Shown: positions 7,107 through 15,044 of the stretch, in pieces
Layout of the letters: each line of letters starts with the position of its first letter
Numbering within the stretch: the stretch's first letter is position 1
NCBI GenBank assembly: GCA_043802925.1
Contig: JAZDKP010000152.1
Location: 1-16,376, forward strand
Direction of reading: 5' to 3'
DNA from: JAZDKP01 sp043802925
GTDB taxonomy: Bacteria; Fibrobacterota; OXYB2-FULL-49-7; JAEUSG01
DNA length: 16,376 nucleotides
The notes under the pieces: model-generated
The model's database searches: none
Told to the model about the DNA's origin: nothing
Seen by the model: only the letters and a program-made list of their open reading frames with translations
Position numbers and translations under genes: made by a program

Positions 7107-7787
7107 ATGGTCAAAGCCAAGCGTAAACCCCTCGAAGAAATCAGCGGGAGCCTCAAAGGCCGGAAAAAGGTCCTGGTTGCGGGCTGCGGCGGATGTGTCT
7201 CGGTCTGTCTGGCCGGCGGCCAGAAGGAGACCGGACTGCTGTGCGATGAACTGGCCCTGGCCCTTCCCGGCTGCACACTGGATGAAACTACCATTGAGCG
7301 TCAGTGCAACACCGCGTTCTTAACCGAACTTGATGCGCAGGTCCCGGGGCACGACGCGCTTCTTTCCATGGCGTGCGGCGCGGGCGTGCAGTTCCTTGCG
7401 GAGCGCTATCCGGACATCGCGGTGTTTCCGGCGGTCAACACGTTGTTCATTGGCGTGGATCGCGAAGTCGGCGTGTACGAGGAGAAATGCCGGGCCTGCG
7501 GTGATTGCGCGCTTGCGTACACGGGCGGAATTTGTCCGGTCACGCGCTGCGCCAAGAGTATTTTCAACGGCCCGTGCGGCGGCACCAACAAGGGAAAGTG
7601 CGAGGTTGACAAGGACATTCCGTGCGCCTGGAACGACATTTATGAGCGGCTGAAAAAACAGGGGCGCCTCGACAATATTCTGACCCTCCGCCCGCGCATG
7701 GCCTGGCGCAACAATATCCAGGGCGTCATGGTGCAGGCGGGTTTTGAAGGCCGTTATCCCAAGGCAAAGGAGCCGGTAAAGTCATGA
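7107..7787 (+). CDS. metV: Methylenetetrahydrofolate reductase C-terminal domain protein (MetV)
   Basis: This 226-residue, cysteine-rich protein matches MetV, the partner subunit of the two-subunit methylene-THF reductase of acetogens. The N-terminal motif GCGGCVSVC has C27, C30 and C34. A second Cys-rich block lies about residues 128-172 (EKCRACGDC, GICPVTRCAKS, NGPCGGTNKGKCEV, IPCAW). Such cysteines bind a Zn and/or Fe-S centre in MetV-type subunits. GGAGGA lies 4 nt before the ATG at 7107. The last 4 nt overlap the metF start (ATGA), a classic sign of subunits made in equal amounts. The same domain is also found fused to MetF or linked to HdrA-like proteins; here it is free-standing. Confidence 0.88.
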   Translation: MVKAKRKPLEEISGSLKGRKKVLVAGCGGCVSVCLAGGQKETGLLCDELALALPGCTLDETTIERQCNTAFLTELDAQVPGHDALLSMACGAGVQFLAERYPDIAVFPAVNTLFIGVDREVGVYEEKCRACGDCALAYTGGICPVTRCAKSIFNGPCGGTNKGKCEVDKDIPCAWNDIYERLKKQGRLDNILTLRPRMAWRNNIQGVMVQAGFEGRYPKAKEPVKS

Positions 7788-8857
7788 AATCAGACGGAAA
7801 TCTCGAACGGGTGCTGGCTGCGGGCCATTTTGCGATCACCGCGGAACTGGGGCCGCCCAAAGGCAACAGTGTGGAGGCGGTCCGTAAAAAAACAGCGTTG
7901 CTCAAGGGTAACGCGGACGCGGTGAATATCACGGACAATCAGACCGCGGTGGTGCGCATGTCCTCCGCGGCCGCGAGCGCCCTGTGCGTGCGCGAAGGGC
8001 TGGAGCCGGTCATGCAAATGGTGGCGCGCGACCGCAACCGCATTGCCATGCAAAGCGACATTCTCGGCGCCACGGCCCTCGGGGTGCGCAACCTCCTCTG
8101 CCTCTCGGGCGACCACGCCTGCTTTGGCACCCAGCCCTGCTCCAAAAGCGTCTTTGACATCGATTCCATCCAGATGATCCAGATGGTCAAGCGCATGCGC
8201 GACGAAAAGCGCCTCCTCGACAGCGACGAAGCCCTCGACGGTGACGTTAAAATCTTCATCGGCGCGGCGGCCAACCCCTTTGCCGAGCCCCTCGAATTCC
8301 GCGCGCTTCACTTTAAAAAGAAGGTCGATGCGGGCGCGGATTTTGCGCAGACGCAGGTTATTTATGATATGGATATCTTCAAGCGTTGGATGGTGCAGGT
8401 GCGGAACCTCGGGCTTCACGAACGATGCAAAATCCTCGCGGGCGTCATACCGCTCAAGTCCTTCAAAATGGCCCAGTACATGGCGAACAATGTCTCAGGC
8501 GTCATCATCCCTGACGCACTGCTTACGCGCATGGAAGCCGCGCCCAAGGGCAAGGGCGGGGAGGAGGGCATCAAAATATGCCTGGAGCAGATTGAACAGC
8601 TGCGCGCCATCGAAGGCGTGAGCGGTGTCCATCTCATGGCCATTGAATGGGAACACAAGGTTCCCGAGATTGTGGAACGGGACGGATTATTGCCGCGGCC
8701 GGTTTTAGTGTTGGGTCGCACGGGCGTGCGTACCGAAAAAGGAAACCGCCGCGATGCCGAATCCGCGGGGGCCGCAACCGAATCCTCGGGCACATCCTCG
8801 CGCTGTATGGCGGGGGTGTTGCTGTCGGGCGGCAGGGTGCCGGTCAGGTTCTTATAA
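7784..8857 (+). CDS. metF: Methylenetetrahydrofolate reductase (MetF), with extended C-terminal tail
   Basis: This flavin-dependent TIM-barrel enzyme reduces 5,10-methylene-THF to 5-methyl-THF. Family landmarks are ITAELGPPKG (about residues 18-27), NITDNQTAVVRMS, LGVRNLLCLSGDHA, GAAANPF, DFAQTQVIYD and GVIPLKSF. The conserved part ends near GVHLMAIEWEHKVPEIVERDGLLPRP (about residue 306). The frame then runs another 51 residues with no family resemblance, rich in Arg, Gly and Ser, over the antisense strand of mtgA. TAG is present at 8706-8708 in the +1 frame, exactly where a normal MetF would end, so an indel or a lost stop is possible. The electron donor is not encoded in this protein; the upstream MetV and redox trio are the likely route. 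Confidence 0.92.
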   Translation: MKSDGNLERVLAAGHFAITAELGPPKGNSVEAVRKKTALLKGNADAVNITDNQTAVVRMSSAAASALCVREGLEPVMQMVARDRNRIAMQSDILGATALGVRNLLCLSGDHACFGTQPCSKSVFDIDSIQMIQMVKRMRDEKRLLDSDEALDGDVKIFIGAAANPFAEPLEFRALHFKKKVDAGADFAQTQVIYDMDIFKRWMVQVRNLGLHERCKILAGVIPLKSFKMAQYMANNVSGVIIPDALLTRMEAAPKGKGGEEGIKICLEQIEQLRAIEGVSGVHLMAIEWEHKVPEIVERDGLLPRPVLVLGRTGVRTEKGNRRDAESAGAATESSGTSSRCMAGVLLSGGRVPVRFL

Positions 8858-9618
8858 CCCGAATCGTCAATCTGATGGTGCAGGTAGAGGTTGTTTGCAA
8901 TTACCTGCACGCGTGACGCGAGAAACGTCGAGTTTTCGCGCAATGGCGTGTACCGTTCCGGGCTGACCAGCGTGGCGGCCATGCGCACGCATTCGTGGTA
9001 GGTGAGCCGCAGGCTGGGCTTGCGGAAATAGGCGCGGCTCGCGGCCTCGCATCCGAACAGGGTCGGGCCCCATTGCGCGTAGTTCAGGTACAGTTCCAGT
9101 ATCCGGTCTTTCCCCAGATATTTTTCCAACAGCAGCGTATAGGCGAATTCCTTGAACTTGCGTTCAAAGCTCCGGGTGTTGTTCAGGAAGAGGTTTTTTG
9201 CCAGTTGCTGGGTGATGGTGCTTCCCCAGCGCTTTATTTTCTTATAGCGCATGTTGTATTCGTGCGCGCTCAGAATGGATTCGATGTCAAACCCGGGATG
9301 CACATAAAAACCGTCGTCTTCGGCGGCCAGCACGGTTTGCCGGAGATAGGGGGAAATGGAATCCAGCGGTACGAAAATACAGGTTAGGGTGTCACTTTTT
9401 CCATTTTTGCGGAGCTGTTCACGGCAGAGAGACATGTAGGCGGTCTCGAACGGGTTTTTGCCCACGAGCGCCTGGACATCGCGGAAGGGCTGCATGACGT
9501 ACTGGTAGCCTTTGTAGACCGCGTAGGTCCCGATGATGGAAAAGGCCGCGGAATAGAGGATGAGCAGTGAAACGACTGTAATGCCGAGGACTTTGAGGAT
9601 TTTAAGGGTGGTTTTCAT
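8416..9618 (-). CDS. mtgA: Monofunctional biosynthetic peptidoglycan transglycosylase, with extended C-terminal tail
   Basis: This GT51-family enzyme polymerises lipid II into glycan strands at the inner membrane. An N-terminal anchor (about residues 5-32) precedes the catalytic domain (about 85-250). The motifs are AAEDDGFYVHPGFD (catalytic Glu near 100), RWGSTITQQLAKNLF, and the KEFAYTLLLEKYLGKDRILELYLNYAQWG block. There is no transpeptidase domain, so it is MtgA-like rather than a class A PBP. Normal family members end near residue 240-250. This frame continues to 400: an acidic Pro/Ala/Asp stretch (about 260-295), then about 100 residues that are simply antisense to metF. The true end may be nearer 8700-8830. 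No ribosome site better than GAAG is seen; a promoter candidate lies at 9654-9682. Confidence 0.85.
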   Translation of the reverse strand: MKTTLKILKVLGITVVSLLILYSAAFSIIGTYAVYKGYQYVMQPFRDVQALVGKNPFETAYMSLCREQLRKNGKSDTLTCIFVPLDSISPYLRQTVLAAEDDGFYVHPGFDIESILSAHEYNMRYKKIKRWGSTITQQLAKNLFLNNTRSFERKFKEFAYTLLLEKYLGKDRILELYLNYAQWGPTLFGCEAASRAYFRKPSLRLTYHECVRMAATLVSPERYTPLRENSTFLASRVQVIANNLYLHHQIDDSGYKNLTGTLPPDSNTPAIQREDVPEDSVAAPADSASRRFPFSVRTPVRPNTKTGRGNNPSRSTISGTLCSHSMAMRWTPLTPSMARSCSICSRHILMPSSPPLPLGAASMRVSSASGMMTPETLFAMYWAILKDLSGMTPARILHRS

Positions 9619-9653
9619 GGTGCGGTTTCTTCAAAAAACGAATAGAGTAAAAT

Positions 9654-9682
9654 ATTATATGGCAGGTATGCAGGGACAGGAA
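9654..9682 (-). promoter_or_regulatory. Sigma-70-type promoter candidate for mtgA
   Basis: On the minus strand a perfect TATAAT (-10, 9654-9659) lies 17 bp downstream of TTCCTG (9677-9682), which matches the -35 consensus weakly. The predicted start near 9646 gives a leader of about 28 nt before the mtgA ATG. This implies mtgA is transcribed independently of the ppk1 operon. Confidence 0.5.
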
Positions 9683-9688
9683 AATGAG

Positions 9689-9704
9689 TTTTCTTCGAAG
9701 AAAA
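9689..9704. promoter_or_regulatory. Perfect 16-bp palindrome upstream of the mtgA promoter
   Basis: TTTTCTTCGAAGAAAA is a perfect dyad without a spacer. It lies 6 bp beyond the proposed -35 box of mtgA. The position suits an activator or repressor site. With no loop it is not a terminator. No regulator can be assigned. Confidence 0.4.
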
Positions 9705-9713
9705 TGGTTTTTA

Positions 9714-9782
9714 TCTACTTTTGACCGCGCAAAAGTAGCAAAACGCGCCGGGGGCTCGACCCCCCGGACCCCCGCAAAAGAA
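9714..9782. repeat. 69-bp double-hairpin intergenic repeat, copy 2
   Basis: The layout equals copy 1 at 1967-2035. CTACTTTTG (9715-9723) pairs with CAAAAGTAG (9730-9738). CCGGGGG (9748-9754) pairs with CCCCCGG (9761-9767). The closing A-T pair of the second stem in copy 1 is G-C here, so the stem is kept by a double change. Relative to the neighbouring genes it is reversed: it lies downstream of ppk1 and upstream of mtgA, both on the minus strand. Read on the minus strand, the GC-rich hairpin is followed by CGCGTTTT, which could act as a weak terminator for the ppk1 transcript. Confidence 0.8.
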
Positions 9783-9842
9783 GAATGAAAGGGTGCTGGA
9801 GTCCGGTGAAATATATGAGAAGGTTAATTTGTTGCGAGAAGG

Positions 9843-11960
9843 TCACCGTTCTTCAGCCGGACGGTGGGGAATGAAGACCGTGGGTCTGTTTTTGACCATG
9901 GACTCGAAATTGTGTCGCGCCTCTTCCATGAAAAAGGTCTGGACGCGGAAGGGCTTGCGGCGTGTACTTTTGCCTGCAGGCACATAGGTGCCGTCGGATG
10001 TCAGTTTGTGGGCCTTGACGTTGTCCTTAAACATGGTTTCCAGGATTCCGAATAAGCGCTTATGGCAGGCCGGGTCCTCCACGGGTACCATCAGTTCAAT
10101 CCGCCGTTCCAGGTTGCGGGGCATCCAGTCTGCGCTGGACATATACAGGCGGTTTTCACCGCCATGACGGAAATAAAAGATGCGGCTGTGCTCCAGGAAG
10201 CGGTCCACAATGCTCACCACGCTGATATTGTCGGAAAGGCCGCGCACGCCGGGCCGCAGGCAGCAGACGCCGCGCACGTTGAGCAGGATGCGGACGCCGG
10301 CTTGCGAGGAGCGGTAAAGCGCCTCAATGACGTCCTTGTCGACAAGCGAATTCATTTTGGCCATGATGCGGGCCTTTTTGTCCCCCTGACGGCGTCGTTC
10401 GGCCTCGGCCTCGATGAGCCCAAGGAGCGTCTCTTTGAGGCCCAAGGGGGCGGCCGCCAATTTTGTGAAGGCCGGGGGTTGCGAATAGCCGGTGATGGCG
10501 TTGAAGAACTCGGAAGCCTCGGCGCCCAGGGTTTCGTCGCAGGTCATGTAACTGAGGTCGGTGTACTGGCGGGCCGTGATTTCATTGTAGTTGCCGGTCC
10601 CAAAATGCATATACCGGACGATGCCGCCCTGTTCGCGACGGATGATGAGGCAGAGTTTGGCATGTGTTTTCAGGTTGCGGATGCCGTAAATGACCTGGGC
10701 CCCGGACTGTTCCAGCCGGTGCGCCCAGTCGATGTTACGCTCTTCGTCAAACCGGGCCTTGAGTTCCACCAGCACGGTCACCTGTTTGCCGCGCAGGGCC
10801 GCGGCCTCCAGCGCGCGGACCACCGGGCTTTCACGGCTGGTCCGGTAGAGTATCTGTTTGATGGCAAGCACGGACGGGTCCTGCGATGCTTCTTCGATCA
10901 ACCGAACCACGGGGTCAAACTGTTCGTAGGGATGGTGCAACAGGATGCTGTGGCGTGCGATGGTTTCGAAAAGGGGTTTGGTGGCTTCGAGGCCTGTCTG
11001 GGGCATGGGCAGGTGAGGGGGAACCCGGAGTCGGTCAAACCCCTGCAGCGTGACGATTTTCTGGAAGGCCTGCAGTTGAAGCGGACCGGGCAGGCGGTAG
11101 GTTTCCCTGGCTTCGGCCTGCAGCAGCTTCTGCAGAAAACCGAGGGCTGCGGCTGACACGGTATGTTCAATTTCGAGCCTGACGCAGTCGCTGCGCTTGC
11201 GTTTTTGCAATATTTCCTTCATGCCGGACAGCAGGTCGGGCGACTGGTCTTCGCGGAGGAGAAGGTCCGCGTTGCGGGTGACCCGGAAAAAAACGCATTC
11301 GCGCACGGTTTCACCGGGGAAGCAGCGGTCAATGAAATGGCGCAGCAGGTCATCGGCCAGCACAAAGCGGTAATCCTTGCGTGCGTGGAGGGGGACAATG
11401 CGCTCCAACCCCGCGGGCAGAGGGATGACCGCATGGCGTTCCTGTTTCTGTCCGGTCCCGGGTTGAAGTCGCACACACGCATGCAGGCGGAGCGGCATGA
11501 TAAACGGGCTGGGGTAATCGGGTTCCACGGCCGTGGGCGTGATGAGCGGAAAGAGTTCGTTATTGAAGAACCGTTCGGCCTGGCGCAGGTCGGAACCGGC
11601 GAGGGTGCCGGGATTGAGCCGGTGAAGGCCGTGTCGGGCCAGGGAAGGCAGGATGACTTTCAGCAGGCAGCGGTACTGTTTCCGAACGATGTCCTTGACC
11701 TGGACGCGAATGGCCTCCAGCGCGTCACGGCAGGCGAGGCCGGCGGGGTCCGGGTATTCGAGTCCGTTGTCCGCGAGCACCTGGAGCCCGCCCACGCGGA
11801 CCATGAAAAATTCATCGAGGTTGGAGCTCGTGATGCCCAGGAATTTGAGTCGTTCGAGCAGAGGAAGGCCGGGGTTGAGCGCTTCGCCGAGGACGCGGCG
11901 GTTGAACGCCAGCCAGCTTAATTCGCGGTTGATGAAGCGTTTGGACGTGATTTTAAACAT
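9843..11960 (-). CDS. ppk1: Polyphosphate kinase 1
   Basis: This 705-residue enzyme reversibly transfers the ATP gamma-phosphate onto polyphosphate. Domains in order are the N-terminal domain (INRELSWLAFNRRVL, then SNLDEFFMVRVGGL), a head domain, and two PLD-like C-terminal catalytic domains. The phosphorylated histidine is H433 in KTHAKL, close to E. coli H435. HFGTGNYN follows, and the second PLD-type histidine is in FLEHSRIFYF, ahead of the conserved GGENRLYMSSADWMPRN. Length matches the roughly 690-720-residue family. The start lies 6 bp after the ppx stop, so the two are co-transcribed; the ribosome site is weak and coupling is likely. A kinase beside an exopolyphosphatase-type protein points to a polyphosphate cycle. 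Confidence 0.97.
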   Translation of the reverse strand: MFKITSKRFINRELSWLAFNRRVLGEALNPGLPLLERLKFLGITSSNLDEFFMVRVGGLQVLADNGLEYPDPAGLACRDALEAIRVQVKDIVRKQYRCLLKVILPSLARHGLHRLNPGTLAGSDLRQAERFFNNELFPLITPTAVEPDYPSPFIMPLRLHACVRLQPGTGQKQERHAVIPLPAGLERIVPLHARKDYRFVLADDLLRHFIDRCFPGETVRECVFFRVTRNADLLLREDQSPDLLSGMKEILQKRKRSDCVRLEIEHTVSAAALGFLQKLLQAEARETYRLPGPLQLQAFQKIVTLQGFDRLRVPPHLPMPQTGLEATKPLFETIARHSILLHHPYEQFDPVVRLIEEASQDPSVLAIKQILYRTSRESPVVRALEAAALRGKQVTVLVELKARFDEERNIDWAHRLEQSGAQVIYGIRNLKTHAKLCLIIRREQGGIVRYMHFGTGNYNEITARQYTDLSYMTCDETLGAEASEFFNAITGYSQPPAFTKLAAAPLGLKETLLGLIEAEAERRRQGDKKARIMAKMNSLVDKDVIEALYRSSQAGVRILLNVRGVCCLRPGVRGLSDNISVVSIVDRFLEHSRIFYFRHGGENRLYMSSADWMPRNLERRIELMVPVEDPACHKRLFGILETMFKDNVKAHKLTSDGTYVPAGKSTRRKPFRVQTFFMEEARHNFESMVKNRPTVFIPHRPAEER

Positions 11961-11966
11961 GGGATG

Positions 11967-13526
11967 TCAATCCGTGGTGCGCGTCAGGGTCGCGCGCATT
12001 CCAAAAATCTGCTCAAAAAGGTCGCTCTTTTTCTTGAGCGCCATCTGTTCCACCCCGATGTCGCTCACCCGGCGGATCCCGATGTTCAGCGTATCGTTGT
12101 CAACGGCAAACACCGCGCGCGAAAGGTGTTGCTCCTGGCGCCGGTCGAGGGCGTCCGCAATCCGCAGCAGGGCCGCCATTTTGGACACGGCCAGGCGTTC
12201 CTCGCGGGGAAGGTCACGGTATCCCTCGTGGTCGGGTTCGGGCAGGGCGCGGCGATGGTAGCGTGCCACCAGCGCGGCCAGGAGAATGTGACGGGAGCCC
12301 AGGCCGAACAGGTCGCTGTTAAGGATGAGGTACAGGGAATGCTTGTGATGGTTGCGGTTGCTCACAAAAAGGCCCGAATCGTGGAGCAGGGCGGCCACGT
12401 TGAGGATGAGCTTGTAGCGGGCCGAAAGACGGTGGCGTTCCTGCAGGGTGTCGAAGAGACTGTCGGTAAAGGAGGCGACCTGCTGCGCGTGCCTGGAATC
12501 AAAATGGTATTTTCCACCGATTTCAAGGGCCGAATACACAATCTGCTGGCGGTAGGCCGGGGACCAGGCGTTGCCCGCCGCCATTTCCATGAAAATCCCG
12601 TCGCGCATGGTCCGGCTGGTCACCAGGACATGCTTTGCACCAAGGGATTTTGCCACCCCGGCATAAACGAGGAGCGCCGGGCCCAACAGTTCGGCTTCGC
12701 CGTAGGGAAGATGGGTGTCGCGCACGATATCGTCCGCGGAAAGGCCGATAAACTGGTCCGCGAGCCGGCCCAGGGCGCCGATGGGGATTTTATCGGGATC
12801 CCCGATGGCGCGGTCCTTTTTGATGAGGGAGGCCGCAAAACGGATATCGCCGCCGGCGGCCAGGAGTTGGGGCACGGACTTTTCGTCCGGAAATTGCCGG
12901 CGGAAGTGTTCGATGATACGCTGCGTCTGGTTGGCCACATATTCGCGGAACTGGTCGGAGGTGGCGCCGATGCCTTCGAGCATGCCGCGCATGCGCAGGG
13001 AGCCCAGACGGTAGGAATAGGAAAAGGCCACGCGTCCCTGGCGGAAAATGAGCAGTTCGGTGCTGCCTGCGCCTACTTCCAGCAGGAGGGTGGGGTTACG
13101 GCCTGCGAGGCGGCCTTTGGCGAAGAACGGCTGCACGCTCAAATAGGCGTAGCGGTTGACCTCGGCCTCCTCCAGGACCTGCACGCGGAAGCCCGTGGCG
13201 GTTTCGACACGGTCCAGGAAGATGTCGCGGTTGCCCGCTTCGCGTACCGCGCTGGTGGCCACCACGCGGACGCGCTCGGCCATGTCCACGGCGTATTCGT
13301 CGAGGACGCGGCGGAAGCTGTTGAGGGCGTTGATGCATTCGGTCAGGTTTGCGTTTTCAATGGTGCCCCGGGTGAAGGTGTCTTTACCGAGCATGACCGC
13401 CTGTTGCGCGCTTTCCAGTTTGCGGAAGCCGCTTTTGTCGTCCATCTGGGCGATGTCCATGCGCACGGCGTTGGTGCCGATGTCAATGACCGCGAAGGGC
13501 GACGGGTTTGTGTTCGGGACTTGCAT
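11967..13526 (-). CDS. ppx: Exopolyphosphatase / GppA-family phosphatase with HD-type C-terminal domain
   Basis: This 519-residue protein has the ASKHA-fold Ppx/GppA domain at residues 1 to about 300: DIGTNAVRM (phosphate loop), VATSAVREAGNR, LEEAEVNRYAY (catalytic Glu region), EVGAGSTEL and AAGGDIRFAA. A C-terminal helical HD-like domain carries LLHDSGLFV, HHKHSLYLI and ARYHRR, as in long Ppx proteins. It should hydrolyse polyphosphate ends and/or pppGpp; the sequence alone does not decide which. I chose the ATG at 13526, 11 bp after the kinase-gene stop and just before the conserved N-terminus. An in-frame ATG at 13577 would add 17 unrelated residues and overlap the preceding gene. Confidence 0.93.
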   Translation of the reverse strand: MQVPNTNPSPFAVIDIGTNAVRMDIAQMDDKSGFRKLESAQQAVMLGKDTFTRGTIENANLTECINALNSFRRVLDEYAVDMAERVRVVATSAVREAGNRDIFLDRVETATGFRVQVLEEAEVNRYAYLSVQPFFAKGRLAGRNPTLLLEVGAGSTELLIFRQGRVAFSYSYRLGSLRMRGMLEGIGATSDQFREYVANQTQRIIEHFRRQFPDEKSVPQLLAAGGDIRFAASLIKKDRAIGDPDKIPIGALGRLADQFIGLSADDIVRDTHLPYGEAELLGPALLVYAGVAKSLGAKHVLVTSRTMRDGIFMEMAAGNAWSPAYRQQIVYSALEIGGKYHFDSRHAQQVASFTDSLFDTLQERHRLSARYKLILNVAALLHDSGLFVSNRNHHKHSLYLILNSDLFGLGSRHILLAALVARYHRRALPEPDHEGYRDLPREERLAVSKMAALLRIADALDRRQEQHLSRAVFAVDNDTLNIGIRRVSDIGVEQMALKKKSDLFEQIFGMRATLTRTTD

Positions 13527-13537
13527 ATCATGCGCCC

Positions 13538-14527
13538 TTAGAATTTGTCGTTGGGGTTGAACAGATGGCGCGCCCACGCCGCTGCCCCCAGTACCGCGGC
13601 AAAGTCACCGAGTTTGGCGACCGACAGCTTGAAGGTGTTCCGGTAGGAGGGAAGCACACGGGCCCTGGCGCTGCGCCCGGTCTCTTCCAGATAAAGCTTG
13701 GGCATGGCTTCGACCAGGCCGCCGCCCAGGACCACTAAGTCGGGCAGAAGAAGGTTGACCGTCATGGCCACGCCAACGCCCAGCCAGTCCGCGGCGTCGC
13801 GAACCAGGCGTTCGATGGCTTTGTCGCCTTTTGTAATGGCTTCGGCGAGAACGCCGCTGCCGTAGTTAGCGATGTCCAGCCCCGCGCTGGCAAGCAGATG
13901 GGGCGCTTCGCCGCGGTAGGCGGCTGCCACGGCAGCCGAGGAAATGGCAAGGCGGCTGGCCATTGCCTCCAGACAGCCGCGGGCACCGCATCCGCAGCGG
14001 GGGCCGCCCGGCTGTACCATGACATGGCCGATTTCAAAACACGAGGAATGCGCCCCGGTCCAGAGCCGGCCGTCGCGCACGCAGGCTCCGCCGATGCCTG
14101 TTCCCGGGAAGATGCCGACCACGCAGTTGCTGTTTTTCCCGGCGCCGAACCGGCATTCGCCGTACAGACCGGCGTCCACATCGTTCACGATGGCCACGGA
14201 AGAACCGTAACGGCCCTGCAGCACCCGTTTGAGCGGGAAGTTTTTCCAGCCGAGATTGGGGGCTTCGCGCACGATTCCCTTTGCCGGGTCCACGGGCCCG
14301 GGGCAACCCACGCCCAGGCCTTTGAGTGAACGCCGGGACACACCGCCCTCTTCCAGGGCTTCGTCAACGGCTTTATAGATTCGCTCCACCACGGAACGGG
14401 TGCCTTCGTGGGCCTTGGTTTTTTTCCGGGCTTTTCCCAGGACCCGAAAGTTTTTGTCATAGACCGTTGAAAGTATTTTTGTGGCGCCGATATCGACACC
14501 CGCATAACAGGCGTTTTTCTTTACCAT
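13538..14527 (-). CDS. ROK-family sugar kinase (glucokinase-like)
   Basis: This 329-residue protein is a catalytically complete ROK kinase without a DNA-binding domain. The ATP-binding motif VDIGATK begins at V11. The catalytic Asp is D116 in VNDVDAG, and FPGTGIGGA forms the second phosphate loop. The sugar and zinc motif has EIGH (H168) with C178, C180 and C185 in CGCGARGCLE. It should phosphorylate glucose or a related hexose such as N-acetylglucosamine or mannose. It sits between bcp and the ppx-ppk1 pair with short gaps (31 and 11 bp). That raises the idea of a polyphosphate-dependent glucokinase, a ROK subgroup known in actinobacteria, but no donor-specific residue was recognised and ATP is the default donor. 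AAGGA precedes the ATG by 8 nt. Confidence 0.9.
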   Translation of the reverse strand: MVKKNACYAGVDIGATKILSTVYDKNFRVLGKARKKTKAHEGTRSVVERIYKAVDEALEEGGVSRRSLKGLGVGCPGPVDPAKGIVREAPNLGWKNFPLKRVLQGRYGSSVAIVNDVDAGLYGECRFGAGKNSNCVVGIFPGTGIGGACVRDGRLWTGAHSSCFEIGHVMVQPGGPRCGCGARGCLEAMASRLAISSAAVAAAYRGEAPHLLASAGLDIANYGSGVLAEAITKGDKAIERLVRDAADWLGVGVAMTVNLLLPDLVVLGGGLVEAMPKLYLEETGRSARARVLPSYRNTFKLSVAKLGDFAAVLGAAAWARHLFNPNDKF

Positions 14528-14558
14528 GATGGAGTCCTTGTCGGAACTGTTTTAAGAT

Positions 14559-15044
14559 TCAATCTTTTTTAAGTCTCAGGCTGCACACGGCGCCGTATAC
14601 TTCATCCGCATGGCCATCCACTTTAACCTTTTCCCATGCTTCACGGACAAAGCCTTTGTCGTCAATAATACACGTTGAACGCACTACCCCCATGCTTTTG
14701 TTGCCGTAATTATTCTTTTCCTGCCATGCCCCGTAAGTTTCCAGAACTTTATGGTCCGGGTCGCTCAGCAGTTCGACCTTGAGGTTGTATTTTTCAGTAA
14801 ATTCCACGTGCGACGCCTCGGAATCAGGGCTGATGCCGATAATGACCGCGTTTTCCTTCTTGAACCGGGCTGCCATGCCGGTGAAATCGATGGCTTCCTG
14901 TGTGCATCCCGGTGTATCGTCCTTGGGGTAGAAATAGAGGACGACCCATTTGCCTTTGAAGGCAGAAAGCCGGACGGGCTTTCCGTCTTTGTTATTCAAC
15001 GAAAAATCCGGGGCCCGGTCACCGGCCTTGAGGTTGAGCGACAT
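14559..15044 (-). CDS. bcp: Thiol peroxidase of the Bcp/PrxQ peroxiredoxin family
   Basis: This 161-residue cytoplasmic peroxiredoxin reduces hydrogen peroxide and organic hydroperoxides using thioredoxin or similar donors. The peroxidatic cysteine is C47 in KDDTPGCTQEA, preceded by VVLYFYPKDD. The resolving cysteine that many Bcp proteins carry five residues later is Ile52 here. Other cysteines lie in RSTCII and GAVCSL near the C-terminus. It may therefore act as a 1-Cys enzyme or use another cysteine. The ATG at 15044 has GGAAA at good spacing and starts the conserved MSLNLKAGDRAPDF. The upstream ATG at 15083 would add 13 unrelated residues. It heads the minus-strand cluster, 31 bp before the ROK kinase. 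Confidence 0.95.
   Translation of the reverse strand: MSLNLKAGDRAPDFSLNNKDGKPVRLSAFKGKWVVLYFYPKDDTPGCTQEAIDFTGMAARFKKENAVIIGISPDSEASHVEFTEKYNLKVELLSDPDHKVLETYGAWQEKNNYGNKSMGVVRSTCIIDDKGFVREAWEKVKVDGHADEVYGAVCSLRLKKD

Noticed and set aside
10062..11156. 364-codon open frame on the plus strand opposite ppk1
   Set aside because: Antisense shadow of conserved ppk1 codons with no domain and an odd composition.
11964..13541. 525-codon open frame on the plus strand opposite ppx
   Set aside because: It is fully antisense to a well-recognised Ppx/GppA gene, has no recognisable domain, and is explained by the GC-rich third positions of the real gene.
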